DNA of 64,000 bases from Haemonchus contortus (taxonomy: Eukaryota; Nematoda; Chromadorea; Rhabditida; Trichostrongylidae). This document shows, piece by piece, positions 1 through 10,503 of the stretch. The stretch is from NCBI GenBank assembly GCA_000469685.2, contig LS997567.1, positions 41,034,775 through 41,098,774 of the forward strand, given 5' to 3'. The translations under genes were made by a program, and so were the position numbers. Each line of letters starts with the position of its first letter. Within the stretch, counting starts at the first letter, position 1. The notes beneath the pieces are model-generated. The model saw only the letters and a program-made list of their open reading frames with translations. It was not told the DNA's origin and ran no database searches.

Positions 1-1206
1 CCTACAAATCGCTCGAAGCCGACTCCCCACTCTGCCAATTTCTTCCATTGCCGCATATGTCCACTTAGTTTTAATCATTTCCTGCACTTTTCAAGGCGGA
101 ACGAGTCAGTCGTGCCACTCACCGCTACGCCCTTAATCCTTGTCTTTAAGGAACCAAGTCAAAATGGTTTCCGCGTTTCCAACGTCAAGGGCTGAAGGGA
201 AATCTGGCAAATTGCGTACGTTAGCACTGAATTATCTCGTAGAGGCGGACAGGAATAAAGCTTAGGCATTTCGTCCGTCTCCCTCACCGAGATAGTGCCT
301 TGCAGCCACCTCCCCCCACTATCAGAATTCCCAACTTTTCAAACTTCCCTTCTATTCACCCACCCTCCCCGAGGCTTCGTTCCACTGTTGTGCTTTAGCG
401 CGTTAGAGACGCAGAAAGCAAAAGGTGCCCATCGCGCGCGTTTTAGCGCGCCAGAGACGCAGAGTCTAAGAGGTGTCGCTCGGCTTCATTCCTACCATGT
501 CGCGCCCATATCTACACGGCTTTTAATTGTTTCCTGCTTTTTTCCTGGCTGACTGAGCCGGACGTTGCACCCACCGTCTCTGACCTCTTAGTCCTTGACG
601 TTAGGAAATCAGATCATAATGGGTTGTTTTCCAAAGTCAAGGGCTAAAGGGGAAACTGGCATGGTGTTGAAAACACTGCTAAAGACAACCGAAGAGACGG
701 AAGTGCCGTTACTGGTTCTTCACGAATGACCGTGACGGAAACAATATTTGAAGACGTCAAAGGCTGATAGAAGTAAGGCTTGGACCTTCCGTCTGCGCTC
801 TCCTGTCGGATATTGTCTTGGGACCATAAGGCCACATAACCAAAGCTTCCAATTTCTCACCCACCTGCCGTTTACCCAGCGCTTTTCCAACATTTCCTAA
901 GGCTTTGGTGAAAGCGCTCAAACACTTTGAACAATTCTGGGCCAATTCATCCTGTACTCCCTTGGCCGCTGCGCTTTAGCGTGTTAGAGACGCAGAAGAC
1001 GTGGGGCGACCCTGGCTTCATTCCTATCGCTTCGCGCCAACGTCCTCTCGGCTTCTGATCGTTTCCTGCACTTTTCAAAGCAATACAAGCCGGACGTCTC
1101 CCTCTCCGCTAGACCTTTGGCCCTTGACGTTTGGGAATCAGATCAATGGACTCTGCTTTTCTAACGCTCAAGGGCTAAAGGGGAAACTGGCGAATTGTGT
1201 ACTCTA
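1..1206 (+). repeat. Three head-to-tail copies of an interspersed repeat (family A)
   Basis: Three diverged copies share ordered blocks: a 'gcgttagagacgcag' block, a 'tttcctgc' block (at 78, 530 and 1062), a 'cttgacgtt' block and 'gggctaaaggggaaactgg'. Spacing is 452 and 532 bp, so this is a loose tandem or repeated insertion, and the first copy is cut by the window edge. The sequence lies 3' of the last visible exon of the minus-strand palmitoyltransferase gene, within its next intron. No coding potential is supported. The family is not named here because no library search was possible. Confidence 0.7.
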
Positions 1207-1255
1207 TACCTTGACAACAGAACCAATGCTCATCAGAACGGATCAACAAGCTCAC

Positions 1256-4200
1256 CTCTCTTGATAAGTGGTATTGATGTAACCCGGATCACAATAAGAC
1301 ACCGTGAAGAATGTGAATGGTAGCACGAAAATAGAAAGTGAAAATGCGATTTGCATGTACCTGAATGAACTGGTATGTAAAAACTTGATTTCGTGTTTAT
1401 AAGTTTTGCCTTGAAAATCATGTTTCAGGTGCGGCAAAAGGTCAGCACGCTATGACGCGCGAGTTTGTCGTTCCAATACGCGGCTTCGCGCTGCGCTCAG
1501 AAAGTTGCCGCGGCAGAACGGGCTGCTCGAGCGAATTGTAGCCGCATCAAAGTATGGAGCCGAAAATGTTCTTGTCAGGTTGCTTCTCCACCATCTGGAG
1601 AAATTTTTCCGATTGCGCAATTCCTCCCTGTTCGTTACTGAATCAAGGTTTCTCCTTTGAAGGAGCAGCAAGCAGTTAATCTCTTTCAGCATTGAATTCA
1701 AAAATTATTTACTTTGATAATTACTTATTCCAGATCCAGCATGGATCGATCAGCTTGATACTCGTCACGGGGGGATAAAAAAATCGATGGCGCTACGAAA
1801 TCGAGGGACCGGCAAAATTTAGGGACTACAGAAATGAGGAGAGCGTAGACTGCTAGAGCGAGCGCCCCTATGGCAGAGGGCTCAGCAACATCGACGGTCG
1901 ATCAGGATTTCTCTCATCTACATTAAGATAGAAGGAAAACAACAAAACACAAGGTTTTATACGGAATTTTCCGGAAAGTTCGGTATGACCCTATATGCGT
2001 GTTGGGACGTGAGACTTGTAGCCAGATTACCAGATTATTGAACATGTAAATGAAATAAAAAAATTGACTAAAATGCTAGGGTTGCGCGATGAAAGGAAGT
2101 CAAAATGAATTAGCTAAAAATTATTCTGAGGTCAGCGATTCGGAAATGTTACTGGCTTTAATCAGATCACTGACTTTAGGAGACGGGCAGTAGGACGGTT
2201 GTGTAATCGATCCGCCGCACTCGGCTGTCGCGGATCATTTGCCTCATTATAACAGTTCTAGCGCTTTTCATACGACTCAATCGCTATGCGATTATTACCT
2301 TTGGCAGATCCTATTGTTAGTTCTCCTGTTTCTGTATTTCTTACTTGCTGCTGCACTCTGCTACATTCCTTCGCGCGCGACGTCTCCCTCGCCGCGACGC
2401 GACAATCTCGTTTTAACTGCGCCACACCCGCTGACTTCATAACAATTTTCATCTAATTCAATTTGACTCCCTTTCATCACGCAACCCTAGTGCTTCCGCC
2501 AATTTCTGTATTCTGTTTTCATGTTTAATAATGTGGTAATCTGGCTACAAGTCTTTCTGTGCCAACACAAATATCCTATTGGATGACTTTTGATGGATCT
2601 TTATCTATCTTTTTCTTCCTTTCTTTCAGTTCATCCTTGGTTTTCAATAGAGCTAGTGTTCGTTCACTTATCAACAACGAGGATCGAAGTGATACAATAC
2701 CATTCTCAAATCTGCCAACGAGCGCCTCATTCTGGCTGTCAGGTCAATATGCGCGCGCGCGGGGCGGTAAGTCGCGCGACGCGGCGCGCGACTGCTGTGC
2801 TACTCAACCAAGTCTTTGGAGCTTTATTGCTACATAGTAGCTCAGAGGAAACATTTTAGAAATTGTCGAAATTGTAAGAAAGGCTCACCATGTAGATATG
2901 GGTTGTAGATAGAAAAACCAAGTGAGAATCAGGGTGACTTTCGTCGACGTCGCTATTGATGGCGGTATCGAGTCCAGTAGATCAGAGTTTGAGAATTTTC
3001 TAAAAAGAAAACAGATGTAGCCAATCAAAGATGTATTTCTGAAAGCTAGACCGGCACAAGCAGTTTCTCTGAAGTAGCTCTCACATAAAAAATGGAAACT
3101 GGATAAGTCAAAATACGGTACAGTACTTACAGTGGAAAATACTTGCAGAAAATGGCAGTTAGCAGGAGATAAGCGAGTTTAATTGAAAGTGAGGTACTCA
3201 GGTGAAGAATCAGCCATATACAGAAGTAGAGGAAGAACGGCACACACCAGAGTATCCGCCTTGAGGTGTTCTGAAATCAAATTTTCTTAATTTTATCTTT
3301 GTTCTGAATTTGTAACATCCTGCATTGCTTTCAAATCCAATGGACAGCGGAACAGAACAAAATATTCAGCTGTTCCATAGATGAAAAGCAGTAGCAGTCA
3401 GTTTAATAAACGACACTTTCCAAGTTAGGAGTGCGCTTCATAGTATCGTTTAAGCGCACTCGCGTATACTCCAATTCCTAGTCAAGAACGTCTACACTCC
3501 TTCACCCCGCCTCCGAACGGAAGCCTTTGAATACCTTGTTAAGCAACTATGGTTTTTTCTGCCGCCTTCAAAACGCCGATCGGAGCACTAGTGCATGGAC
3601 TATCGGACGAATCCTCATTCCTAACCTAATCCCTCCCAACGCCCCCCCCCCTTCCCCGTGGTTCCTATCCCGCGAAGACTCTTTGGACTTTTGGGGCAGA
3701 AGCGTTGTAATGGCAAGTGGCGTGCTACTATTCACCTTTAGTCTGGGGATCGATATCGCACAAACGAACCGAGCTTATCGTCTTTGGAGGTAGCTTTATT
3801 TGTACTAGACTCATCTGGGAAGATCAAAGTACTGACATTCAGATCGGCTTGCCAGCGCAAGTTATTGTGAAGACATCATACGCATTCAAAACGCCATTAC
3901 GATTCTGAGTGGAAGTCGAATGCACGGTGAGGGGAAGAGCCGGGAGCGGAAATTCGCCCGTTCGGAGGTCCGCGCGGCAAATTGCGCGGCGAAATTCGGG
4001 GCGATTTGAACACTCTGGCACCGATCATTTGGGCACAGGTTCGAAGTAGAGTAGTTTAGTAGGTCCAGCTGATCCTACTAAACTACTCTACTTCGGGTGA
4101 CGGAACTTCTCCCTGAATTCCCACGGCCTGCGGCAGTGGTTCCGCGGCGACTCTCCGTATCCTTCCACTGAGAATTTAAATATTTCCCTTCACAACGCAC

Positions 4201-7200
4201 GATCGCGTGCGGCGAACGCGACACGCCGTTCGGGGAGAAGATACCAGACCCACTCTACTCCATATTTATGTCCTATTGATAGGCGCCAGGGTCTTTCAAA
4301 TCGCCACGAATTTCGCCGCGCAGTTTGTCGCGCGCACCTTCAAACGGGCGGACGTACCCACATCCCAGCTGTAGGATGATGAACACCGAAAACTTTATGT
4401 TTCATCCTTACTTCGGTTTTGTCCTCACTAACGAGTCATTTGCTATCCCCATTTCCACATTCCAGTATGAAACTAATTATCGTAAGCACTATCGTTGATG
4501 CCCATTTCTAATGTTGAGTGTCGTGTTTTTGTTCCATCAACTCCCTCGTAAATTAGGTTAACGCCACTCACCTTATTTTCGGTGAGTTTTTGCCTCCAAG
4601 TGGAGTTCATGAGGCCCTTTTGACGTGCCGCTAACTCGATTCTCGAGATGATAATGGCGTCACCACGACGTACAGCGATGTCCAGTGCGGTTTCGTTATC
4701 GCGATTTGTTGCCGCTAGATCGCAATCAGCTAGAATATGCAAAGATTTATGACTTATGATCACAGTTTCGATGGTCCTTTATATAAGTTAATTAACATTA
4801 GGGCACGGGATTTGCCCGCATAGCCCGCATGTCCTCATGGAGGACACCGTGTACTACCAAGAAGGCGACTGTTACAAAAAAGCCTGTAAACAATAGAACT
4901 CTACTGGGTACCGTTCATTTCGAGTTTTCTTTGAAATGGCTATTTTCGGACGTGGGTTAAAAACAGAACCTAGTATTCTGCAGGTACCTTCACCCAGCTG
5001 AACGAATCCGCTGCAGAAAAGTTTGAGCTATTAAAAAAATGCGACTAAATTGCAGGTTCGTGTGATTTCTGATGGTAACACGCTCTACTCGCAAAAAACG
5101 CAGCGCGCCCGCGAGCAATACCTGCGCTTTTGTTAATTTATCATTGAGGAACAAATGGATTCTAATAAAATGGGCTCTGAAGATTGTTAAGGTCGCAGTA
5201 ACCACCAACCGTAACCAGTTTTGGTTGTACTTATGTAACAAAGGCACACCACCAAAAACTCTTATACAAGCAAGCTGGAACAGAAGGGTGGAGTAACGTC
5301 CCTTTACAATCTGATTCAACTCCTCGACCCCTTACATGTCCTTCCTTCCGAACCATGATCAACAGCTGAGTAAACAATGATGTTTGTAACGAAATAATTA
5401 GCTGCTAAATGATTTGTACCTTTGAGAAGAGTATTTACAGCAGTAATATTTCCATTGGTAGCAGCCCAATGAAGTGGAGTATTATGGTAGGCAGCATCGG
5501 CTTTATTCACATCAGCACCGAGAGTGATCAACAGTTGTAGGGGATCGGATTGAGAACACTAAATGATCCTGGTTCATCGAAGTTTACAACTTTTTACCAA
5601 ACAAACTCATTGCTGCCTGAGGGCAAGATTGTACTGTCTACCTTCGCTGCTGCCCACATCGCTGGCGTGATCCGGGACTCATCTGGAGCGTCAACTGATT
5701 GACCCCGGGCGATGAGGTAGCCGACGACAGGAGTGGCGCCAAACTGAGCTGCGACATGGAGTGGAGTGAATCCTGAAATTTGCATGAAAATAGTGGGATA
5801 AGTAATGACACTACTGTAATTTACCGAATGATGACCTTCAACATCGCGTTTTTCCACCTGAGCACCATTTGTCACCAGAAAGGCCACCATCAAAACGTGT
5901 CCCTGTCGAGCAGCCCAATGGAGCGGTGTCGAAGCCAGCACACCTCCTACAGCATTCACATTGGCTCGCCGCCGTAGGAGCAACTCAGCTACCTACAAAA
6001 GGGTGATAAATCCAAGTCACCTGCTTTACTAAATTAAGGCCAGCCGAAGGTTCTGGGAAATCAGCTGATAGAGTTTTCACAAGAAGCATCGGTGAGCAAC
6101 GCCAGCGGGGTACTGTATGCGGAAAGAGTAGTTTTAAAGATGATTTTCCACTTACGTGTAATCGATTGTTGATGGCAGCCCAGTGAAGAAGAGAACAGTC
6201 GTCCGAGTCGGTCCAATCCGGGGTAATAGCACCTGAAACCGAATTATGAGATCGAATCGGGTATATAATTATGATATTTTCCAATAGCACTCTGGTATTT
6301 CTCAAATGTTCGTCTGAATCACAAAGAGCCCCTGAAGTTATGCAGACGACCATATTAAACTCGCTAGTAGTTCGATCTGCGACGATCTAGGTTCAAGAAC
6401 ATACGTACCTGCCCGCCCCTTGGCGCCAACTCCGCCCTTTGTGCAAATGGAAGATGAAAGGGGATGAGGGCGAAAGGGATATTATGGTATTCTTATCTCG
6501 GAAGATCTATTATTATTGGCCAAAAGTACTTTCATTTGAGTAGAAAACTTCAGATAGTTGACAACTCCTGAATTCCAATTTCAAATAAGATCGATCCTGA
6601 GAGTATCCCTCCGATCCCCTCCCTCCACCGCTAGAGCTCCATTAAAACTTTACTGCTAGGCCTGACGTGATTTTACTCGTGATGAATGGTTTCGCTATCC
6701 TGCTTTTGAAGTACATCAAGGACAAAACGCTAGTGACGGGGCGTCAAAGGAAGCGATTACGCCATCCGTAATGGGGCTTAACGTCCCATCCCGTTATGCA
6801 AGATTTCGATCTTGACACGCGACGTCGTTCAAGTATCTCATTTCACATTAGCGGCAATTGCTTATGTAAGTCTGAAGACATTTTTACAACTGCTTTTGAA
6901 ATCTCAACTATCATAGACCCTAAGGGCACAGTTCACGATAATTTCGAGGTACCTGTTTTTATTCGAAAAGAGGAAGTATAGAATAGGAATAGTTCATTGG
7001 TATTGAAGAAAGCGAGAGAGTTCACCGATTTCGAGAGAAAAACATAGCTCCCCAAAAGTAGGGAAAATAGAGGTTGGACGAAATTGCCATGACGGAAGGG
7101 GTATTTGGACGAGATCTCAGTTATTCAATTGCACAAAGAGCTGACTACACCAAGCCAGAACTGTACAGAACTGTCGCTATGGGTCATGAAAAGTTGGTTG

Positions 7201-7996
7201 TACTTCCTACATGGGTTTCTTGTGATCGGTGGCGCCTCTACAACGCCTGTGAAACTCGTCCGATGATACAAACGAGCCAATATTTGAGCTTTTACAACTC
7301 CCTACCTAAGCCGTTTTCGACCTAATAGTGCCAGATATGGTATACGCGGAGTACTCAAATTCATCCTGTGAGGGAATCTCAGAAACCATTTTTATCGTGA
7401 ACTGTGTCTTTAATCCCTACATAGCGGAGCATGGCATCACCGCGGCACGAACTAAGCGAATAATAACCGGAAACTAGAACGTAACAAAAGCCCATAGACA
7501 GTTATGGAAGCTGACCACTTTACGATAACAAACGACCGATAAAAACTGGATTCTACAGAAGAAATCGAACTACTGGTGAGTTTAGATCGCCTAGATCGTC
7601 CAGATCCAGATAGAAGGCGAACAATTCAGGGGAACGTTAAGCTCTCTCCCTTTGGCCTTTCATGACCGTGTTGAAAGCAGTAATTATCAGAGACACAAAT
7701 GTTTTCCGTATTCTTTAGTAATCACTTTATGCTCATGTGAATGGTTGGACTCAGGTGTTTACATGAAATTGAAAATTGTTTATCACATTGATGTTGACGA
7801 GTTTGAAAATGAAAATTAGTGGCACCAGACGAGAACACGATCACAAAAAAAAATCGATAAATATCTACGTAGATATTTCAGAAGCTCCGTAAAATTCCAA
7901 TGATTTCCACATCACTCAAGGAAAAAACTCACCGCTATCTAGCAATTGTTGCAGCCTTTCAACATTCCCATACTGTGCTGCTTCACGTGGATCCAT
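1256..7996 (-). CDS. ZDHHC17-like: Ankyrin-repeat DHHC palmitoyltransferase, ZDHHC17/HIP14 type (3' end outside window)
   Basis: Nine exons join in phase: 7996-7933, 6232-6156, 5992-5836, 5772-5642, 5558-5420, 4729-4572, 3270-3131, 2999-2889, 1360-1256 (about 360 aa so far). The product starts MDPREAAQYGNVERLQQLL, then carries ankyrin repeats with LLHWAAINNR, STPLHWAARQGH, FTPLHVAAQFG, NTPLHWAATNGN and ETALDIAVRRGD. Next come hydrophobic segments (WCVPFFLYFCIWLILHL, KVTLILTWFFYLQPI, IAFSLSIFVLPFTFF) and SYCDPGYINTTYQE, which matches the segment before the DHHC domain in HIP14. The family S-palmitoylates substrates at the Golgi and uses the ankyrin part to bind them. The DHHC zinc-binding catalytic exon must lie left of position 1. 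A splice-acceptor-like CAG at 8028-8029, 31 nt before the ATG, suits trans-splicing. Odd point: the exon at 5992-5836 needs a weak GTCATC donor to stay in frame. Confidence 0.9.
2076..2490. mobile_element. Non-autonomous TIR element carrying repeat family B (copy 1)
   Basis: Near-perfect 38-bp terminal inverted repeats lie at 2076-2113 and 2453-2490, starting CTAGGGTTGCG and ending CGCAACCCTAG, with only a few mismatches. A 2-bp TG flanks both ends, a possible target-site duplication. The interior (about 2178-2430) is the family B core found five more times in this window. It has a CCGCAC-GCGG-like palindromic head and a 'ccttcgcgcgcg' block near its 3' end. No transposase is present, so it would depend on an enzyme supplied in trans. 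It lies in an intron of the palmitoyltransferase gene. Confidence 0.75.
3780..3935 (+). repeat. Degenerate 3' part of a SINE-like repeat
   Basis: This stretch aligns by eye to the better copy at 52640-52925: 'ctgggaagat', then 'gccagcgcaag', then 'tacgcattcaa', then 'ggaagtcgaatgc'. The tRNA-like head is missing here. It directly precedes the foldback element at 3955 and lies in an intron of the palmitoyltransferase gene. Confidence 0.6.
3955..4350. mobile_element. Foldback MITE with ~68-bp inverted ends and a central perfect hairpin
   Basis: Left end 3955-4022 and right end 4281-4350 are inverted copies, sharing CGCCCGTT, then 'ctgcgcggcgaaattcg' (with 'att' for 'act' on the left), then 'ggcgatttgaa', then 'ctggc'. 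In the centre, 4042-4063 and 4074-4095 are exact inverted copies (22 bp) around a 10-nt loop. A related element sits at 44328-44561. There is no coding capacity. It interrupts an intron of the minus-strand palmitoyltransferase gene. Confidence 0.8.
7209..7450 (+). repeat. RTE-type LINE remnant
   Basis: Shares ordered blocks with 39571-39780: 'tctacaacgc', then 'aagccgttttc', then 'agtgcca.atatggta', then 'attcatcc', then 'tttttatc.t.aactgtgtctttaa'. The 39.6-kb copy belongs to a recognisable RTE LINE, so this is most likely another broken piece of the same family. It lies in intron 1 (6233-7932) of the palmitoyltransferase gene. I see nothing else supportable in that intron. Confidence 0.5.
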
Positions 7997-8404
7997 TGTG
8001 AAGCAAGCACGATCAGCTCATATGTCCCTGGAATGATCAAATTCATGTATGGGTAAGCCACTACCTGTTTCACAGTAACAAGTTATTGTCGGACAGGAGA
8101 GTAAATCGGCCAACTCGAAATTTTGAGAAGATTCTTGTCGTTTTAGAGAGAGAAGCGTATAATCATGGAAGAGAAAAAGAAAAAAGGATGAAAAAGTCAT
8201 GAGAAGAGAGATTGGGATACTGCAAGCATAATGATACAGAAATCCGGTCCATTTTGCTCATACTTCAATAAATTATGTTTACAGATGATGGGCCATGCTC
8301 CATGTTCAGAGGCCTTGGCAGCCTGCTTGCATGTTAAAAGTAATAAATCACGTTTTGTCATTAATCGACCCCGCTTTTTGGGATGCGCTCCAGCATTTGA
8401 TTCT

Positions 8405-8662
8405 GGGAGACGAACCATACGATCGGTTTTGTGTAATCGATTCGCCGCACGCGGCTGTCGCGCATCATTCACTTCACCCTTATTACAGCTCTAGCGTTCT
8501 TCATACAGCTCAATCGATATGCGATCATTATTTGGGCACGATTCTACTGTTAGTTCTTTTGTTCCTGTATTTGTTACTCGCCGCTGCATTCTGCTACACT
8601 CCTTCGCGCGCGGCGTCTCTCTCCCCGCGACGCGACAATTTCGCAATTACTGCACCAGCAGA
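8405..8662 (+). repeat. Repeat family B core, copy 2
   Basis: Runs from 'gggagacg' through 'tgtaatcgattcgccgcacg' to 'actgcacca'. It shares with the other copies the block 'ttattacagctctagcgttc', the block 'ctgctacactccttcgcg' and 'cgacgcgacaattt'. No flanking CTAGGG inverted repeats were found, unlike copy 1. It lies upstream of the palmitoyltransferase start. Confidence 0.75.
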
Positions 8663-10224
8663 ATTGAGGTAGCGTATTGGATGCTTATGTGACCTATACA
8701 TTGGATTTCGTGAGAACCCAATCACTGAACTATTAATTCTTTTATTTGGTAGTTCCAGTTATATGTCAAGTGACAGACAAAACAAATGTAAGATGAATGA
8801 AATGAGTTGTGAATTTCCAGGGCAAACTGCAAAATTTTACCATAACGTCTACGCGAGCATAGCCTAGCCACGACGTACTGACAAAGTGGGGCATCATTGT
8901 GAACACACGTGAACACACACATATGGAAAACTAATAAGCAGAGGATAACCGAGTGGTAGACATCATAGGTTTCAAGCTGGCGTTCTCCACAAGTGAATTG
9001 AAGTATGATGGCGAAGAGTCTGAGCAGAAGCTGGCGATAACACTAAAAGCGATGGCAGCAACGGCACTCACACAAACATGCGCACATCGATGATCCTTAT
9101 CGAGCGACCTCCATGGCAATGGGGATTTCCAGTTCAAGCTTCAGTGTAAAGTCATGAGAGGATCGCTTGCACATGATAGACTGTAGTGAAAAGAGAAGAC
9201 ATATATTAAGGAACGAAAAGCGACAAGAAAAAAAGACAAAAAACACGCTGGGGGCTTCAGGCGCAGGTTCACTCACGTGGTTGCAATAAAGAACTTGAAA
9301 CTAATGATCACCGGCTCAAATATCGCTGACTCAACGTTATTTGTGTAACAAAGCCTGCACCTGATGAACTAGTATGTCGAATCGGTCAAAAGTTTCAGAC
9401 CTCTTATGAGCGCCACCCAATGATCCCCTTCGGAACTCGGAAATCGGTTGCGGTAAAGCAAAGGGCGAGAACGGATTTTATTTTGTTCAAAATTTATCTG
9501 AAGGCTATCACACTACCAAATGGATAAGTATCTAAGTAAAAAACAGTAATTAAAAATCTATTTTCATAAAAAAAAAACGAAGTTGTTAAAAATCGATCGA
9601 AAAACAACCACTGAATAGAAAAGAGAAGACCACACAACTAGAACAACTAGAACAGGGATGCTGGTAACATAGCAAGCTGCCCACCATACTCCTACAGCAC
9701 CATGAAGGTGGAACAGTTTAAACAGAGACTACAAGTAAGACACTTAAAAAATTGTACCCAGGACATTCGTGGCTTCTATTTTCCGTAAGATCTGCGCTAG
9801 CTTACCGAATAAATCCATTTAAAAATGCCAGTATGTGATGTGCTTTTAAATGTTATATAAAACTGTCATTGCTTGCCTATCACAGCCTCTACTGACTCTT
9901 CGTCACCAAAACAAGTCATAACAAGTTAATATCCAAAGTTTCTGAAGCGCCGCAAACACATTGCCTTGCTCTGCAACACAATCGTTTCAAAGTGTTACGA
10001 ATTTATTTTTGGGAAGTTCGACTAACTTTTTGCAACTTCTTTCAAATGACGGGTTTGACGAAAATATCACAGATGTAATATCTAGAGCATTTCGGACGTT
10101 GAGGAATAAGCAGCGTAATCGGCTGCTACTCGATATCGCAATGATGTTAAAACCCTTTCATCACCCTATCAGACAAAAGGCATGTACCAGCAGACGCCAA
10201 CCAAAGTGTTTTTGGGTTAACTGG
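8663..10224. other. Intergenic, no supported gene
   Basis: No exon chain could be built. One plus-strand open stretch at about 9964-10170 encodes a plausible helical segment (GFDENITDVISRAFRTL, then LLLDIAMMLKPF), but it has no ATG, no convincing upstream exon, and runs into repeat B copy 3. I treat it as a possible decayed exon only. Confidence 0.4.
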
Positions 10225-10503
10225 GTTTGATGACGATTTTCCGGGTGTGGTACAGTAGGAACGGAATAGTCGCGTCGCGGCAAGGACGCCGCGCGCGGAG
10301 GAATATAGCAGAGTGCAGCAGCAGGTAAGAAATGCGGGACCGAAAGAACTAGCAGTAGAATCATAACTAAAATAAGGATCGCATATCGCTAGAGCTGTAT
10401 GAAGAACGCTAGAGCTGTAATAACGACGAAGCAAATGGTCCGCGACAGCCGCGTGCGGCGAATCGATTACAGAAAACCGTTCCTGCTGCTATGCTAAAAG
10501 GTA
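10225..10503 (-). repeat. Repeat family B core, copy 3
   Basis: Minus-strand copy: reading the complement from 10503, it has 'gtaatcgattcgccgcacg', then 'acagctctagcgttcttcat', then 'cctccgcgcgcgg' and 'cgcgactattccgttcc'. Relative to copy 1 it has a 3-bp deletion just before the 'gccgcgacgcg' block. The flanks lack the inverted ends seen in copy 1. Confidence 0.75.

Noticed and set aside
1450..1701. Open frames on both strands near the left edge
   Set aside because: Both strands are open because the stretch is GC-rich; the segment lies inside an intron of the palmitoyltransferase gene and fits none of its expected domains.
2239..2442. Hydrophobic small protein encoded by the family B repeat core (ILLLVLLFLYFLLAAALCY)
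   Set aside because: The frame is partly kept in several copies, but the copy at 51476 has an in-frame stop, the 28530 copy is shifted, and no common ATG exists. Sequence similarity of the repeats alone explains it.
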